Part shown: positions 50,054 through 59,190 of the stretch, piece by piece | Layout: each line of letters begins with the position of its first letter | Numbering within the stretch: the first letter of the stretch is position 1 | NCBI GenBank assembly: GCA_019136135.1 | Contig: JAGVUR010000011.1 | Location: 1 to 64,000, forward strand | Direction of reading: 5' to 3' | Source: Verrucomicrobiota bacterium | Lineage (GTDB): Bacteria; Verrucomicrobiota; Lentisphaeria; Oligosphaerales; Oligosphaeraceae | Length of the DNA: 64,000 nucleotides | Made by a program: the position numbers and the translations under genes | Notes under the pieces: generated by a model | Told to the model about the DNA's origin: nothing | Seen by the model: the letters and a program-made list of their open reading frames with translations, nothing else | Database searches by the model: none

Positions 50054-51424
50054 TCACGATTCCGTCGCAACTCGTATGGACTTCCAGGCCCCGCTCCGAA
50101 TTCTGAAAAACCACAGTGGTGGAAGCGCCATAATGAAGAATGTTATCAACGACCAGATTACCATCAATCCGCATTTATAGTAGTCCGCGAACATTATTCC
50201 GATAATCACCAGGAACGTAACGATCGATACGCCCTTGAATATCCATTTTGTATCTCCCACGGCCTGCAATCCGGCGCACAACGCGATGTTGATCGAATCT
50301 GCCAGGCAATACAATGCCACGAAACGCAACAAGGTCACTCCGCAAGCCATCAGTTCGGTAAAGGCGCCTGAATTGGAGTCGCTCTTGAACAGCTCGAAGT
50401 AATACTCTGGCAAGACCACGTAGGTCACCGCTACAAGCGTCATCCAGACTTGGCAGACTACAGTCCCATGTCCCATGTACGCAACTGCGTCCTTGTGGTT
50501 TAGTTCGCCATGGCTCTTGCCGACCAATGTCCCCAGCGCACGGGATACGGCAGCTACGGGGACGGATGCAAGGCCGTTCAGGCGGAACGCGATCGACGTA
50601 GCCGCCAATTCAACCGTGCCGATTCGACCAACTGCCGCAAAGAACAACGACCACAGAAACGCAGAGACGGCCCACTGGAGCCCGTTAGGCAATCCGAATC
50701 GCAGCAATTGGCGAATGGGAAGAATGTTCGGATGCCAGTCGCAAGTTATAAATCGTTTGCGATTGTCACGCTTAAAGAACCAATAGGTCAGGAAGGCAAT
50801 CGTGAACAGATTGGACAGTACGGTTGCCAACGCCGCACCGGCAACGCCCATCTCGGGAAAGCCAAACTTCCCAAAGATCATCACGTAATCCAAAACCACG
50901 TTTGCAACCTGACCGCTCAGCTGCGCGACCATCAACCGCGTGTTGTCGCCGCGACCGATGAAAAAACCCGATATCGCACATGCGATGAAATTCAACACGC
51001 TTCCAGCCAGCAAAATCCTCAAATACTGGGTCTCAAAGACCTGCAAGTCTGGAGAGTGACCTGTCAGGCTAAAGAAAAAATCCGACGCAAAGCTCAGCAG
51101 GAATGTGATCAATCCGCCTATCAGAGCGAGATAGACCCCTTGCCAAATCATCGATCCGGTCTTGTTGTCAAGGTCAGCCCCCAGGTTGTTCGCGGTTATC
51201 GTCCCAGTATAGCTCACCGTTCCGACGATTGGGCTCACTAGCAGCCAGTTCAACATTCCGGCGATGCCTGCCGCCGCGATCGCAGTCGGACTGTACCACG
51301 ATAAAAATATCGCGTCAGTGAACTGCATGAAGACCAGGCCTAACGATGCCAAGACCAACGGAACAGACAAACGAAGCAAGCGGTTGTATTTAGGACTCTG
51401 GCAAAATAATTCTTGATATGTCAT
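50054..51424 (-). CDS. MATE-family efflux transporter
   Basis: 456 residues, twelve hydrophobic segments. MATE features are present: SVPLVLASLGLVFMQFTDAIFLSWY in helix 1-2, GTVSYTGTITANNLGAD, IGRGDNTRLMVAQ at the end of helix 5, and the repeated second half with FGLPNGLQWAVSAF and RALGTLVGKSHG. Such proteins export cationic compounds or lipid-linked molecules using Na+ or H+. Its place inside a polysaccharide cluster, four bp after an exported protein gene and twelve before the GH42-like gene, suggests co-expression, but a role in glycan handling is inference. Confidence 0.92.
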   Translation of the reverse strand: MTYQELFCQSPKYNRLLRLSVPLVLASLGLVFMQFTDAIFLSWYSPTAIAAAGIAGMLNWLLVSPIVGTVSYTGTITANNLGADLDNKTGSMIWQGVYLALIGGLITFLLSFASDFFFSLTGHSPDLQVFETQYLRILLAGSVLNFIACAISGFFIGRGDNTRLMVAQLSGQVANVVLDYVMIFGKFGFPEMGVAGAALATVLSNLFTIAFLTYWFFKRDNRKRFITCDWHPNILPIRQLLRFGLPNGLQWAVSAFLWSLFFAAVGRIGTVELAATSIAFRLNGLASVPVAAVSRALGTLVGKSHGELNHKDAVAYMGHGTVVCQVWMTLVAVTYVVLPEYYFELFKSDSNSGAFTELMACGVTLLRFVALYCLADSINIALCAGLQAVGDTKWIFKGVSIVTFLVIIGIMFADYYKCGLMVIWSLITFFIMALPPLWFFRIRSGAWKSIRVATES

Positions 51425-51428
51425 AAAT

Positions 51429-52301
51429 TTATTTATCCAACCAAATCATATATGCTTTGCCAGGTTTCAGGGGCAATTGCTGCAACGACCAAACTGTTCC
51501 AGTCCATGTTAAGATCCGCGCCGTTTCCAGTTCTGGAGGCAGGTCATTTGCATCGACTATCCCGTGCAGCATCCAGGTTTCGCGTATGATTTTGAGTTCT
51601 GCCTGGGTTGGTTTTACTCCGGCCAGTTCCAATTCCAGTTTTTCCTTGCTTGGATTGAAGATCCAGTATCCGATTCCTGGCGTGAAGCTTGTTGCTTTCG
51701 CATAACGTCCTGCTGTCATTGTCATTGCCACGCAGTCTTGTAGCTTGGCGTTGGACGCACCGCTTAGCGTGACTGTAGGGGTGACCAGATTCCATCCTGG
51801 ATCCAAGGTCAATCGCTGCCCGATCGGGGTAGCGACGATCTGGAACCGATGTGTGCCTGGGGTATTGAAATCGAGGTTCCCGACCAGCTCGGAAGGCTTT
51901 TCTTCCAGAACTAACGAGATTTCCCAATCTCCGCTGTCCCCGGTTACTTCCAAGTCAATGGCGACCTGTTCATTTTGGGCGACATAGACGCGAATGTCCC
52001 AGCTGTTGGCTTTGGCACCAAGTTCCCTCGTGTCACGCTGCAGTCGATTTCCCGTTGGCAGGCTTGACCAGATCATGCCGCATGACGGCACTGGAGTCGT
52101 CAATGGCGGATACTCGATGTCCTCCGAAAATTCATACACGTCATGTCCATCCTCGCTGAGCACGCATTCGACGGAGTACTTCACGTTCTGCGCGCCGCCG
52201 GTCCAAGTCCCCGAAACCTTAACTGAAAAGCCCGCTCTGAGGGCAAGTGAACAGCAACTCAATGCCATGAAAATATAAGACAGCAATCTTGTCTGCGACA
52301 T
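51429..52301 (-). CDS. Exported beta-rich protein of unknown function
   Basis: 290 residues. Signal peptide (LLSYIFMALSCCSLALRAGFS). The first half is beta-rich with two adhesin-like repeats (VKVSGTWTGGAQNVKYSVECVL). The second half has DPGWNLVTPTVTL and YAKATSFTPGIGYWIFNPSKEKLEL, a GWN...PGxGYW pattern that recurs in secreted surface proteins of environmental bacteria. It heads the 52.3-to-45.9-kb minus-strand run, four bp before the MATE gene, and may be a glycan-binding surface protein. The pattern is recognised, the function is not. Confidence 0.72.
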   Translation of the reverse strand: MSQTRLLSYIFMALSCCSLALRAGFSVKVSGTWTGGAQNVKYSVECVLSEDGHDVYEFSEDIEYPPLTTPVPSCGMIWSSLPTGNRLQRDTRELGAKANSWDIRVYVAQNEQVAIDLEVTGDSGDWEISLVLEEKPSELVGNLDFNTPGTHRFQIVATPIGQRLTLDPGWNLVTPTVTLSGASNAKLQDCVAMTMTAGRYAKATSFTPGIGYWIFNPSKEKLELELAGVKPTQAELKIIRETWMLHGIVDANDLPPELETARILTWTGTVWSLQQLPLKPGKAYMIWLDK

Positions 52302-52446
52302 AGGTACATCCCGAAATCTATTGCGGTCGGACTAAAAAAATTGCCAACATACATTAATCTAAGGTAAGCACGTCAGGATTCAAATTATTCAGATGCAAAA
52401 ACACCACATATTCCTGCCTTTGTTTTGTTCTCATTGCTGCTCGAGC

Positions 52447-52474
52447 TTGACTCGGTCTTTTTAATCTTTACATT
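52447..52474 (+). promoter_or_regulatory. Candidate promoter of the DUF362 gene
   Basis: TTGACT, 16 bases, TACATT, about 45 bases upstream of the ATG at 52525. Confidence 0.45.
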
Positions 52475-52524
52475 AAATGCTTTAACTTGTTTTCCTTATC
52501 CCAAACAACCAAAAGGCAACCACA

Positions 52525-53637
52525 ATGAAAAAAGCAAAAGTCTATTTTACATCTTTCAGAACAGAGGCTTTCGGTAAAAGCCTGCTCGACAAGCTCTCGG
52601 ATCTCATCGTCAAGGCGGGAATCGGGAAGATTGACTTCAATGGCAAATTCACTGCGATCAAAATCCACTTCGGAGAACCTGGCAACTTGGCGTTTCTCAG
52701 GCCGAATTTCGCCAAGGTCGTCGTCGATGAAGTCAAGAAGCTTGGCGGCAAGCCGTTTTTGACGGACTGCAACACCCTCTACGTCGGACGCCGCAAGGAT
52801 GCGCTTGAACACATTGAAACGGCCTATGTCAATGGGTTTACGCCCTATACCACGGGATGCCACGTCATCATTGCCGACGGTCTCAAGGGGAACGACGAGG
52901 CTCATGTACCCGTTCCCAACGGGGAATATGTCAAGAACGCCAAGATCGGCCGTGCCATCATGGATGCGGATGTATTCATTTCGCTCAACCACTTCAAGGG
53001 GCACGAAATGACTGGGTTCGGCGGAGCGATCAAGAACGTTGGCATGGGATGTGGCTCCAGGGCCGGCAAGATGGAGCAGCACTGCGATTCGAAGCCGACG
53101 GTCAACGCCAAGCGATGCATCGGATGCAAGATTTGCGCGAAGGTCTGCGCCCATGACGCGCAGGATTTTTCTTCGGGCAAGGCTGTGATTGACCATGGCA
53201 AGTGCGTCGGTTGCGGTCAATGCATGTCGATTTGTCCTAAGGATGCGATTGGCGCGTCATACAATGCCGAGGCTGGTCTTTTGGATCGCAAAATGGCGGA
53301 ATATGCGGCTGCGGTTCTTCTGAACAAGCCCAGCTTCCACATCAGCTTGGTGATGGACGTGTCGCCATACTGCGATTGCCATCCTGAAAACGATGCTCCG
53401 ATCGTCCCCGACGTTGGCATGTTTGCGTCTTTTGATCCTGTTGCCTTGGATCAGGCTTGCGCGGATGCCGTCAACCAGCAAGTTCCGCTTATGAATTCGA
53501 TTTTGTCCGAACGGAACCTGTGCCATGACGATCATTTCCATGATGTTTCACCTTCAACCAACTGGAATATCCAGCTGGATCATTCCGTCAAGCTGGGACT
53601 TGGCACTCGGGAGTATGAGTTGATTACCGTTAAATAG
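52525..53637 (+). CDS. DUF362 protein with two 4Fe-4S ferredoxin motifs
   Basis: 370 residues. The N-terminal ~190 residues match DUF362: IKIHFGEPGNLAFLRP, LTDCNTLYVGRRKDALEH, SLNHFKGHEMTGFGGAIKNVGMG. Two ferredoxin motifs follow, CIGCKICAKVC and CVGCGQCMSIC with the typical PKDAI, so two 4Fe-4S clusters. A C-terminal part has DVSPYCDCHPENDAPIVPDVGMF and FDPVALDQACADAVN. DUF362 proteins are common in anaerobes and their reaction is unknown; electron transfer is certain only in outline. The gene stands alone between divergent and convergent neighbours. Confidence 0.9.
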   Translation: MKKAKVYFTSFRTEAFGKSLLDKLSDLIVKAGIGKIDFNGKFTAIKIHFGEPGNLAFLRPNFAKVVVDEVKKLGGKPFLTDCNTLYVGRRKDALEHIETAYVNGFTPYTTGCHVIIADGLKGNDEAHVPVPNGEYVKNAKIGRAIMDADVFISLNHFKGHEMTGFGGAIKNVGMGCGSRAGKMEQHCDSKPTVNAKRCIGCKICAKVCAHDAQDFSSGKAVIDHGKCVGCGQCMSICPKDAIGASYNAEAGLLDRKMAEYAAAVLLNKPSFHISLVMDVSPYCDCHPENDAPIVPDVGMFASFDPVALDQACADAVNQQVPLMNSILSERNLCHDDHFHDVSPSTNWNIQLDHSVKLGLGTREYELITVK

Positions 53638-53694
53638 TTTGATTCCCGCAATCCTTTGGGGACTTGTGCATTGTTTTATTGATGGTTTTGCTTA

Positions 53695-53722
53695 GGTACG
53701 GGCATCTGGGGTGGTCGTACTC
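53695..53722 (+). repeat. Palindromic repeat, copy 15
   Basis: GGTACGGGCATCT / GGGTGGTCGTACTC, a more diverged copy, about 58 bp after the DUF362 stop. Confidence 0.75.
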
Positions 53723-53789
53723 AAGCGATGTCGCCGCTAAAGTGGCTAAACAATACGCTCTTTCCAGGACAGGGGAAAAACAGCTCAAA

Positions 53790-53829
53790 ACAATTCCGGA
53801 ACTGTTGCCTTAATTTTTGAACGACTCCT
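53790..53829 (-). repeat. Dispersed element, copy B, overlapping the end of radC
   Basis: On the minus strand AGGAGTCGTTCAAAAATT, AAGGCAACAGTTCCGGAA matches 18132-18171. Its first 20 bases encode the last residues (SFKN) and stop codon of RadC. The centre AACAGTTCC / GGAATTGTT is itself near-palindromic. Confidence 0.65.
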
Positions 53830-54535
53830 TTGCGAATTTTTCCAGGTCCAGGAGTCCATTTTTTAGGAATGAGAAGTAGTGTGGCGATTCAGGTTTTGGT
53901 CTCATTGCGACGATGACGTGGTCTCGGAATTCAATGTCAATAATCGAAGCGATATAACTGAGTGTGATGGTGAGTTTTATGTCATCGTCCGATGGGGTTG
54001 GGTCGAAAGACGGGTGCGTATGCACGAAGATGATCGCTGCTGCGCTTTCGCGTATGGCTTCTCTGAATACCTCCCGTGGGTGCGAGATGGTTTTGTTGAG
54101 GGTTCCGACGCTGACAAGCGTGTCTTTGATAAGTCTCTCCCGCGTATCGAACAGGAGGACGTGTGCCTCTTCCTGGTCAGGCGAGATTGCCTTGTTTCGG
54201 ATGTAGTCTGCTACGGTGTCCGGGCTGTCAATCAGCTCGCCTTCCTCCAGTTTCAGTTGCAGCAGTCGTCTTGCCAGCGCGAAAGACGCCGCGAGTCCGA
54301 CTGCCTTCGCCTCTCCGATGCCTGAGATCTTGCAGAGGTCCTTGACTGATGTTCTGCTGAGGTCGAGTAGGTTTCCGTTTGCAGAATCTAGGATTTCCTG
54401 GGCTAGTTCCAGGACTGGTTTTCCTTGGGTTCCTGTTCGTAGGAGTATCGCGATAAGTTCCTTGTCTGTCAAGGCATCCGAGCCTTTATTGAGCAATCGT
54501 TCCCTGGGGAGTTCGTCAATGTGCTTTTGGGGCAT
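53810..54535 (-). CDS. radC: RadC-family protein (JAB/MPN domain)
   Basis: 241 residues, usual length. N-terminal helix-hairpin-helix part with LPRERLLNKGSDALTDKELIAILLRTG and ISGIGEAKAVGLAA; C-terminal MPN/JAMM metalloprotease-like fold with VHTHPSFDPTPSDDD, the HxHPxxxPxPSxxD zinc signature, intact. The family is widespread, often near mobile or repair genes; the old link to DNA repair is doubtful and the biochemical role is unknown. It starts one base after the stop of the O-antigen-ligase gene and its 3' end lies within a dispersed repeat. Confidence 0.95.
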   Translation of the reverse strand: MPQKHIDELPRERLLNKGSDALTDKELIAILLRTGTQGKPVLELAQEILDSANGNLLDLSRTSVKDLCKISGIGEAKAVGLAASFALARRLLQLKLEEGELIDSPDTVADYIRNKAISPDQEEAHVLLFDTRERLIKDTLVSVGTLNKTISHPREVFREAIRESAAAIIFVHTHPSFDPTPSDDDIKLTITLSYIASIIDIEFRDHVIVAMRPKPESPHYFSFLKNGLLDLEKFAKESFKN

Positions 54536-54536
54536 G

Positions 54537-57500
54537 TTATTCCGTGCTGATGTTGACGTTGAATGCGTTTGTAGCTATGTTTCCTGCCTGTACTGTAACG
54601 GGACCGTTTTTGAGGATTCTCTTTTTTTGGTCTAGCGCCTTCATGTTTGGTTGCCAGGATTTTTTGACGGTGATGATTTCGCCGATTCTCCAGGTGAGCT
54701 CATCGCCTTTTTTGAAAGCGATGGTATCGTTGAAAGCCGGTCCCCTGGGGTCAGTGAAAGTCATTGTCAACCTGACTTGGCTGATTTGGTCTGATGTACA
54801 GATGAAGACCCATGTGAAGGTCTGTTCTTCATAGATCTCTGTGATTGTCGCTTTTCCTGGTTTGACTGCGAGCCATTCCAGTGCGCTTGCGAGTTCTCCG
54901 ATTGGTGCGGTTCTTGCATGGACGAGTTGGTGTAGTTCAAGTTCTTCTTGTGTGAGTTTTTGAGGATCGATTTTGTGGATTTGGTTGATTGCATAGAGGT
55001 TTTTTGGGCAATTTGCAAGGGATCGCCTGAAAGCCTGGATGGCATTTTCGGTATTGCCGATGGCAACCCATGCTCTTCCAAGGTAATAGGGTATGAGGTG
55101 TGCCTGAAGCCAGGGCTGTGTTGTGTTGGCGAGTTTTTCCTCGAGGTTTTTCAGTTGTACGATAGCTTCTTCCGGGGTATCATCTTTACGTTCTGCGCTC
55201 ATCACATTGAGGACCGCCTTGAGGAATTGCCATCTTGTTTCGCTTGAGGCTCTCCAGGTGCCTGCGTTGTTGTGGAGGAGTTTTTGTGCTTGGTCAATGA
55301 TATTTTTGTCCCATGATTCTTCGGTGTATGCGAGTCTTGTCAGTGCGTGCAGCACCTCGTCGTGGAAGCCGAGGTGCGCCTTGATGTTCGCCTTTAGCAG
55401 GATGAATTTGGGGTAGTTTGCTGCGTGCATGCATGGTTCGTTGAGGGCGCTTGCCGCGAGTCTGGTCTCTCCCCTGTCGTAGAGTTCTTGCGCCTTGTCG
55501 AATTGGACAAGGTTGCGATGTGTTTCGATGATTTGGTTCCAGACTTGCCTTCTTTGGTCTTGCTGTCCTAGCATTTCGAGGATTGATGCGAGTTTTTCGA
55601 GCAGGATCGTGCGTTGCCTTGGGTTGTCAAGGAGTTGTTGATCGAGTTTTGTTGCGACGATTTTGGCTTCGTTGTAGTGTTTTTTTGAGATGAGCAGGGT
55701 GAGCAGCGATTGTCTGGCCTGGACATGGTCCGGGATAGTATTGGCGAGCTGCTCTGTAGATTCTAGCAGGTCTGCGAGGATTGGGAGGATTTGGTCGTAC
55801 TTGTCCGAGCCTAGCTTGAGTGCTTTGACGAGGTATTCGACTGCTTTTTCTTTATGTGGTGTCGGATCAAGGTCATTTGCCTGCGCGTTAAGCCATGCCC
55901 TGTATGTTGCGGTGCCTGCGTGGAAATTGGTTCTGTGGATAGTCGGTTGGCAGAAGACTGCCCATTCGTAGAGTTTTTGGATTTGCTCTTGTGGCACTTC
56001 GATTTCCAAGTTGTTTGCGGCTTGTTCCCAGATTGCGGCGCATTGTAGTGCGACGTCGCCGTCAGTCGGTTCTCGGAGGCATGAATGCGCGATATCGCTG
56101 CATGCCTCTTTCCAGAAGATCGGGTTGTATGAAGCGGCTTCAGCTTTGACGAGTGCGCTATTCCAAAGGTGGAGATGGTTTTTTGGCGGGGCGATTTTCT
56201 CGAGGAGTTGGAGTCGCTTTTCGTTGTCGAATTGGATAGGTCTTCCAGGTGCCTTTTCCTTTTTCATGTCTCGCCTGAGCAATGTATAGATCCATCCGTC
56301 ATGTAGTTTTATGGTTAGGAAAGGGAGCGCTCCTACCATGAGAAGGATTGCGATTGCGAGGGAAGGTGCCCTGGCAAGTCGAGGATGGGCAGGTTGGGGC
56401 GAAGGGGATTTAGGCGCCTTGGAATCTTGGCTTGGCTTTCGGTCGCAGATGACTGCGGCGGCCAGGAGTGCGGCGAATGTGGTTGTGTTTGCCCATGCAA
56501 GGAGGTTGAATTCGACGCATTCGTGGATAGTGACTCCAAGGATTGCCATGTGTGCCGCGACTCCTCCCCACCGGATTGTCCTGGAAGGATTTCTGAGGGC
56601 GTTCCTGAGTCCCTTGATCCATAGGAATGCGACGGTGACAAAGAGCAGGACACTGAGCGGGATGCCGATTTCGGCGATGAGTTCAAGAAGGTCGTTATGC
56701 GCGTGTGCGATTCGATGGCTAGTGATGTTTCCGCTTTCGGCCTGCTGGATGGCACTGCCATAGGCGCCGAGTCCGACTCCGGAGAGCCAGTTTTGCTTGA
56801 TCAGCTTTGCGGTATCGCACCAGACTTGCCATCTACCGTCCATTGTCAGGCTTCCCGCCAGGAGTTGCTCGTATCGTTCTGAAAGTCGTTCCAGTGCGAA
56901 TGGCAGTCCAATCAGGAGCGCTACGGCGATGACTGAAGCCAGCGCTATGATCTTCTGGTGTCGTGTCCCGGGTTCTTTTCTGTTCGAGACGATCCAGACT
57001 GCGGCGAAAGCAAGGAGTGCGACGGATGTTCCGAGGAAAGCACCTCTTGACAGGCTGAGAACCTGCGCCGTCAGAAGGAGGAAGACGCAAATAGCTAGTG
57101 GAATCGTCAGGTGGCTCCAAGATTTTGCGTGCTTGAATTTGCCAGCTTGCTGGAATGACAATGCTGCTATGAGTCCAGTTGCGGCGAGCGTGCCCATCAT
57201 CATCAGGAAGGCGAAGTGGTTTCTGTTCAGGAACGTTCCCTTGAATTCGCCTCCGTGGGTGATGGATGCATTTGATGTTGCAAAAGCATTGATGTAGGCT
57301 ACGAGCGCGTTTCCGGTTGCGGCAAGTACGATTGCCAGGAGGATTAGGCGCACGTGATGGGGGCGCTTTCCCTTGCTGATGAGGAGCCCAAATAGCATGA
57401 TGCAGGTGATGAGCAGCGTGCATCGCCGCATGGTTTGGTCGGGTGCCAGCGTCGGTCTTGTTATGACCTTGCCGATGTTAAGGTTTTGAGCTTCCCGCCA

Positions 57501-57896
57501 GATGTTGTACACGTATGGCGAGATTGCCTGAGTGAAGGCTTCGCCCGGGATGAGCTGGATTGCGCCAGCCACCAAGGGGATGATGAAGAATAATGCCCAG
57601 GGGTCGAAGCTGAGGCGCGACAACCTGCCGCCTTTCCACCAAGCTGACATTGCCCAGGATGCGTAGGAAATGGTCAGGCAGATTCCCGCGAAGGGAAGCC
57701 ACCAGGTTTCGCCACCGTTATAGATCAACGGCAGAAAGGCGACGATCATCAGCGCCATAATGAACGGGAGCTGATCGATCTTGTCAATAGCAGAGGAAAA
57801 CACACGCTTGGCACGCGAAAAAAGCGTGCGTCGATGCTTGCGGTGCTTCGAGCGGGAGCTGCGAGGGCTTGACTGTTTTGTCTGGATAGAGTCCAT
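54537..57896 (-). CDS. O-antigen ligase/polymerase (Wzy_C) with long TPR domain
   Basis: 1119 residues. After a basic N-terminus there are about ten membrane helices (residues ~45-510). The signature loop DGRWQVWCDTAKLIKQNWLSGVGLGAYG and HAHNDLLELIAEIGIPLSVLLF is that of the O-antigen ligase/polymerase family (PF04932), where the His and Arg of the loop act on lipid-linked saccharides. Residues ~560-1030 are helical TPR-like repeats (ECCQKAAN-type pairs such as AKVTILAHLGFHDEVLHAL) and a beta tail ends the protein. TPR-tailed ligases often attach sugars to proteins rather than lipid A. It lies opposite the exopolysaccharide genes at 58 kb, divergent from rmlB. Confidence 0.85.
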   Translation of the reverse strand: MDSIQTKQSSPRSSRSKHRKHRRTLFSRAKRVFSSAIDKIDQLPFIMALMIVAFLPLIYNGGETWWLPFAGICLTISYASWAMSAWWKGGRLSRLSFDPWALFFIIPLVAGAIQLIPGEAFTQAISPYVYNIWREAQNLNIGKVITRPTLAPDQTMRRCTLLITCIMLFGLLISKGKRPHHVRLILLAIVLAATGNALVAYINAFATSNASITHGGEFKGTFLNRNHFAFLMMMGTLAATGLIAALSFQQAGKFKHAKSWSHLTIPLAICVFLLLTAQVLSLSRGAFLGTSVALLAFAAVWIVSNRKEPGTRHQKIIALASVIAVALLIGLPFALERLSERYEQLLAGSLTMDGRWQVWCDTAKLIKQNWLSGVGLGAYGSAIQQAESGNITSHRIAHAHNDLLELIAEIGIPLSVLLFVTVAFLWIKGLRNALRNPSRTIRWGGVAAHMAILGVTIHECVEFNLLAWANTTTFAALLAAAVICDRKPSQDSKAPKSPSPQPAHPRLARAPSLAIAILLMVGALPFLTIKLHDGWIYTLLRRDMKKEKAPGRPIQFDNEKRLQLLEKIAPPKNHLHLWNSALVKAEAASYNPIFWKEACSDIAHSCLREPTDGDVALQCAAIWEQAANNLEIEVPQEQIQKLYEWAVFCQPTIHRTNFHAGTATYRAWLNAQANDLDPTPHKEKAVEYLVKALKLGSDKYDQILPILADLLESTEQLANTIPDHVQARQSLLTLLISKKHYNEAKIVATKLDQQLLDNPRQRTILLEKLASILEMLGQQDQRRQVWNQIIETHRNLVQFDKAQELYDRGETRLAASALNEPCMHAANYPKFILLKANIKAHLGFHDEVLHALTRLAYTEESWDKNIIDQAQKLLHNNAGTWRASSETRWQFLKAVLNVMSAERKDDTPEEAIVQLKNLEEKLANTTQPWLQAHLIPYYLGRAWVAIGNTENAIQAFRRSLANCPKNLYAINQIHKIDPQKLTQEELELHQLVHARTAPIGELASALEWLAVKPGKATITEIYEEQTFTWVFICTSDQISQVRLTMTFTDPRGPAFNDTIAFKKGDELTWRIGEIITVKKSWQPNMKALDQKKRILKNGPVTVQAGNIATNAFNVNISTE

Positions 57897-58103
57897 AATA
57901 ACTCAAAATATACACCACAAAAAATACTCTGTCCTTAAAAAGACTGGTTGGGTACGTTTTTTTTTAATTGTTTTTTCCGACGTCGTCGTTTCCCAATTGA
58001 TTTTGTAAAATATAAAATTGGCTCTTTTCCTTGCTTTCTGGGCAATTTAATTTAACTTGTAAAACCGCATCTTTATCGTAAGAGCGAATTAAGGAGCATA
58101 GAT

Positions 58104-59171
58104 ATGAAGCGTGTGATAGTTACCGGCGGCGCTGGATTCATCGGCTCGGCGTTGATCCGCTATTTGATAGGCGGTCAATTGGCAGAGGTTTTGAATTTGG
58201 ACAAGTTGACTTATGCGGGGAATTTGGCGAGTTTGCGTGATGTTTCGGGTTCTCCGAACTATCATTTTGAGAAGCTTGACATTTGCGACGAGCTTGGCGT
58301 CCGGCGTGTTTTCCAGGAGTTCCGCCCCGATTGCATCATGCATTTGGCTGCGGAGAGCCATGTTGACCGTTCCATCGACGATCCGTTGTGCTTCGTTCGA
58401 ACCAACGTGATGGGAACTGCGAATTTACTTCAGGCGTCCTTGGAGTATTGGCGTGGCTTGGATGACACTAAAAAGCGTGATTTTCGTTTTCAGCACATTT
58501 CGACGGACGAGGTGTACGGGAGCCTGGGTAGCGAAGGGTATTTTTTGGAGACGACTCCTTACGATCCGAAGTCGCCGTATTCTGCCAGCAAGGCTTCCAG
58601 CGACCATTTGGTCCGTGCATGGTGCCATACCTTCGGGATGCCGGTTCTGATCAGCAATTGCTCGAACAACTACGGTCCATATCATTTCCCTGAAAAACTG
58701 ATTCCTCTGGTGATACTGAATGCCCTTGACGGAAAGCCATTGCCAATCTACGGGAAGGGCGACAATGTGCGCGATTGGCTATACGTGGAGGATCATGCGA
58801 AGGCGCTTTGGTTGATCAATGAGGTGGGCGTGGTCGGGGAAACCTACAACATAGGTGGCAACAACGAGCGGACGAATCTCCAGGTCGTGGAAGCCATTTG
58901 CGACTTGCTGGACAAATTGCGCTCGCGAACAGGCGGTGGAAGCTATCGTGAACAAATAGTCTTTGTGACCGATCGCCCCGGGCACGATCACAGATATGCG
59001 ATTGATTCGACGAAAATGCGCGAGAACCTTGGCTGGAAAGCCGAGGAGAATTTTGACAGTGGCTTGCGCAAGACGGTAGAGTGGTACCTGGGCAATTCCT
59101 GGTGGTGGGAGCCGATACGGTCGGGCAAGTACGCCGGCGAACGCTTGGGTTCGTTGAAGGGAACTAAATAG
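58104..59171 (+). CDS. rmlB: dTDP-glucose 4,6-dehydratase
   Basis: 355 residues, AAGGAG upstream. SDR fold: NAD+ motif [15 protein letters not shown], then [13 protein letters not shown]; active site [10 protein letters not shown] (Thr, Asp, Glu) and [15 protein letters not shown] (Tyr, Lys); [18 protein letters not shown] and [14 protein letters not shown] follow, all diagnostic of RmlB. It makes dTDP-4-keto-6-deoxyglucose, the precursor of dTDP-rhamnose and other 6-deoxy sugars. rmlA follows 19 bp later; rmlC and rmlD are not in the window. Confidence 0.96.
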   Translation: MKRVIVTGGAGFIGSALIRYLIGGQLAEVLNLDKLTYAGNLASLRDVSGSPNYHFEKLDICDELGVRRVFQEFRPDCIMHLAAESHVDRSIDDPLCFVRTNVMGTANLLQASLEYWRGLDDTKKRDFRFQHISTDEVYGSLGSEGYFLETTPYDPKSPYSASKASSDHLVRAWCHTFGMPVLISNCSNNYGPYHFPEKLIPLVILNALDGKPLPIYGKGDNVRDWLYVEDHAKALWLINEVGVVGETYNIGGNNERTNLQVVEAICDLLDKLRSRTGGGSYREQIVFVTDRPGHDHRYAIDSTKMRENLGWKAEENFDSGLRKTVEWYLGNSWWWEPIRSGKYAGERLGSLKGTK

Positions 59172-59190
59172 GATAAGGAGTAACGACTGG

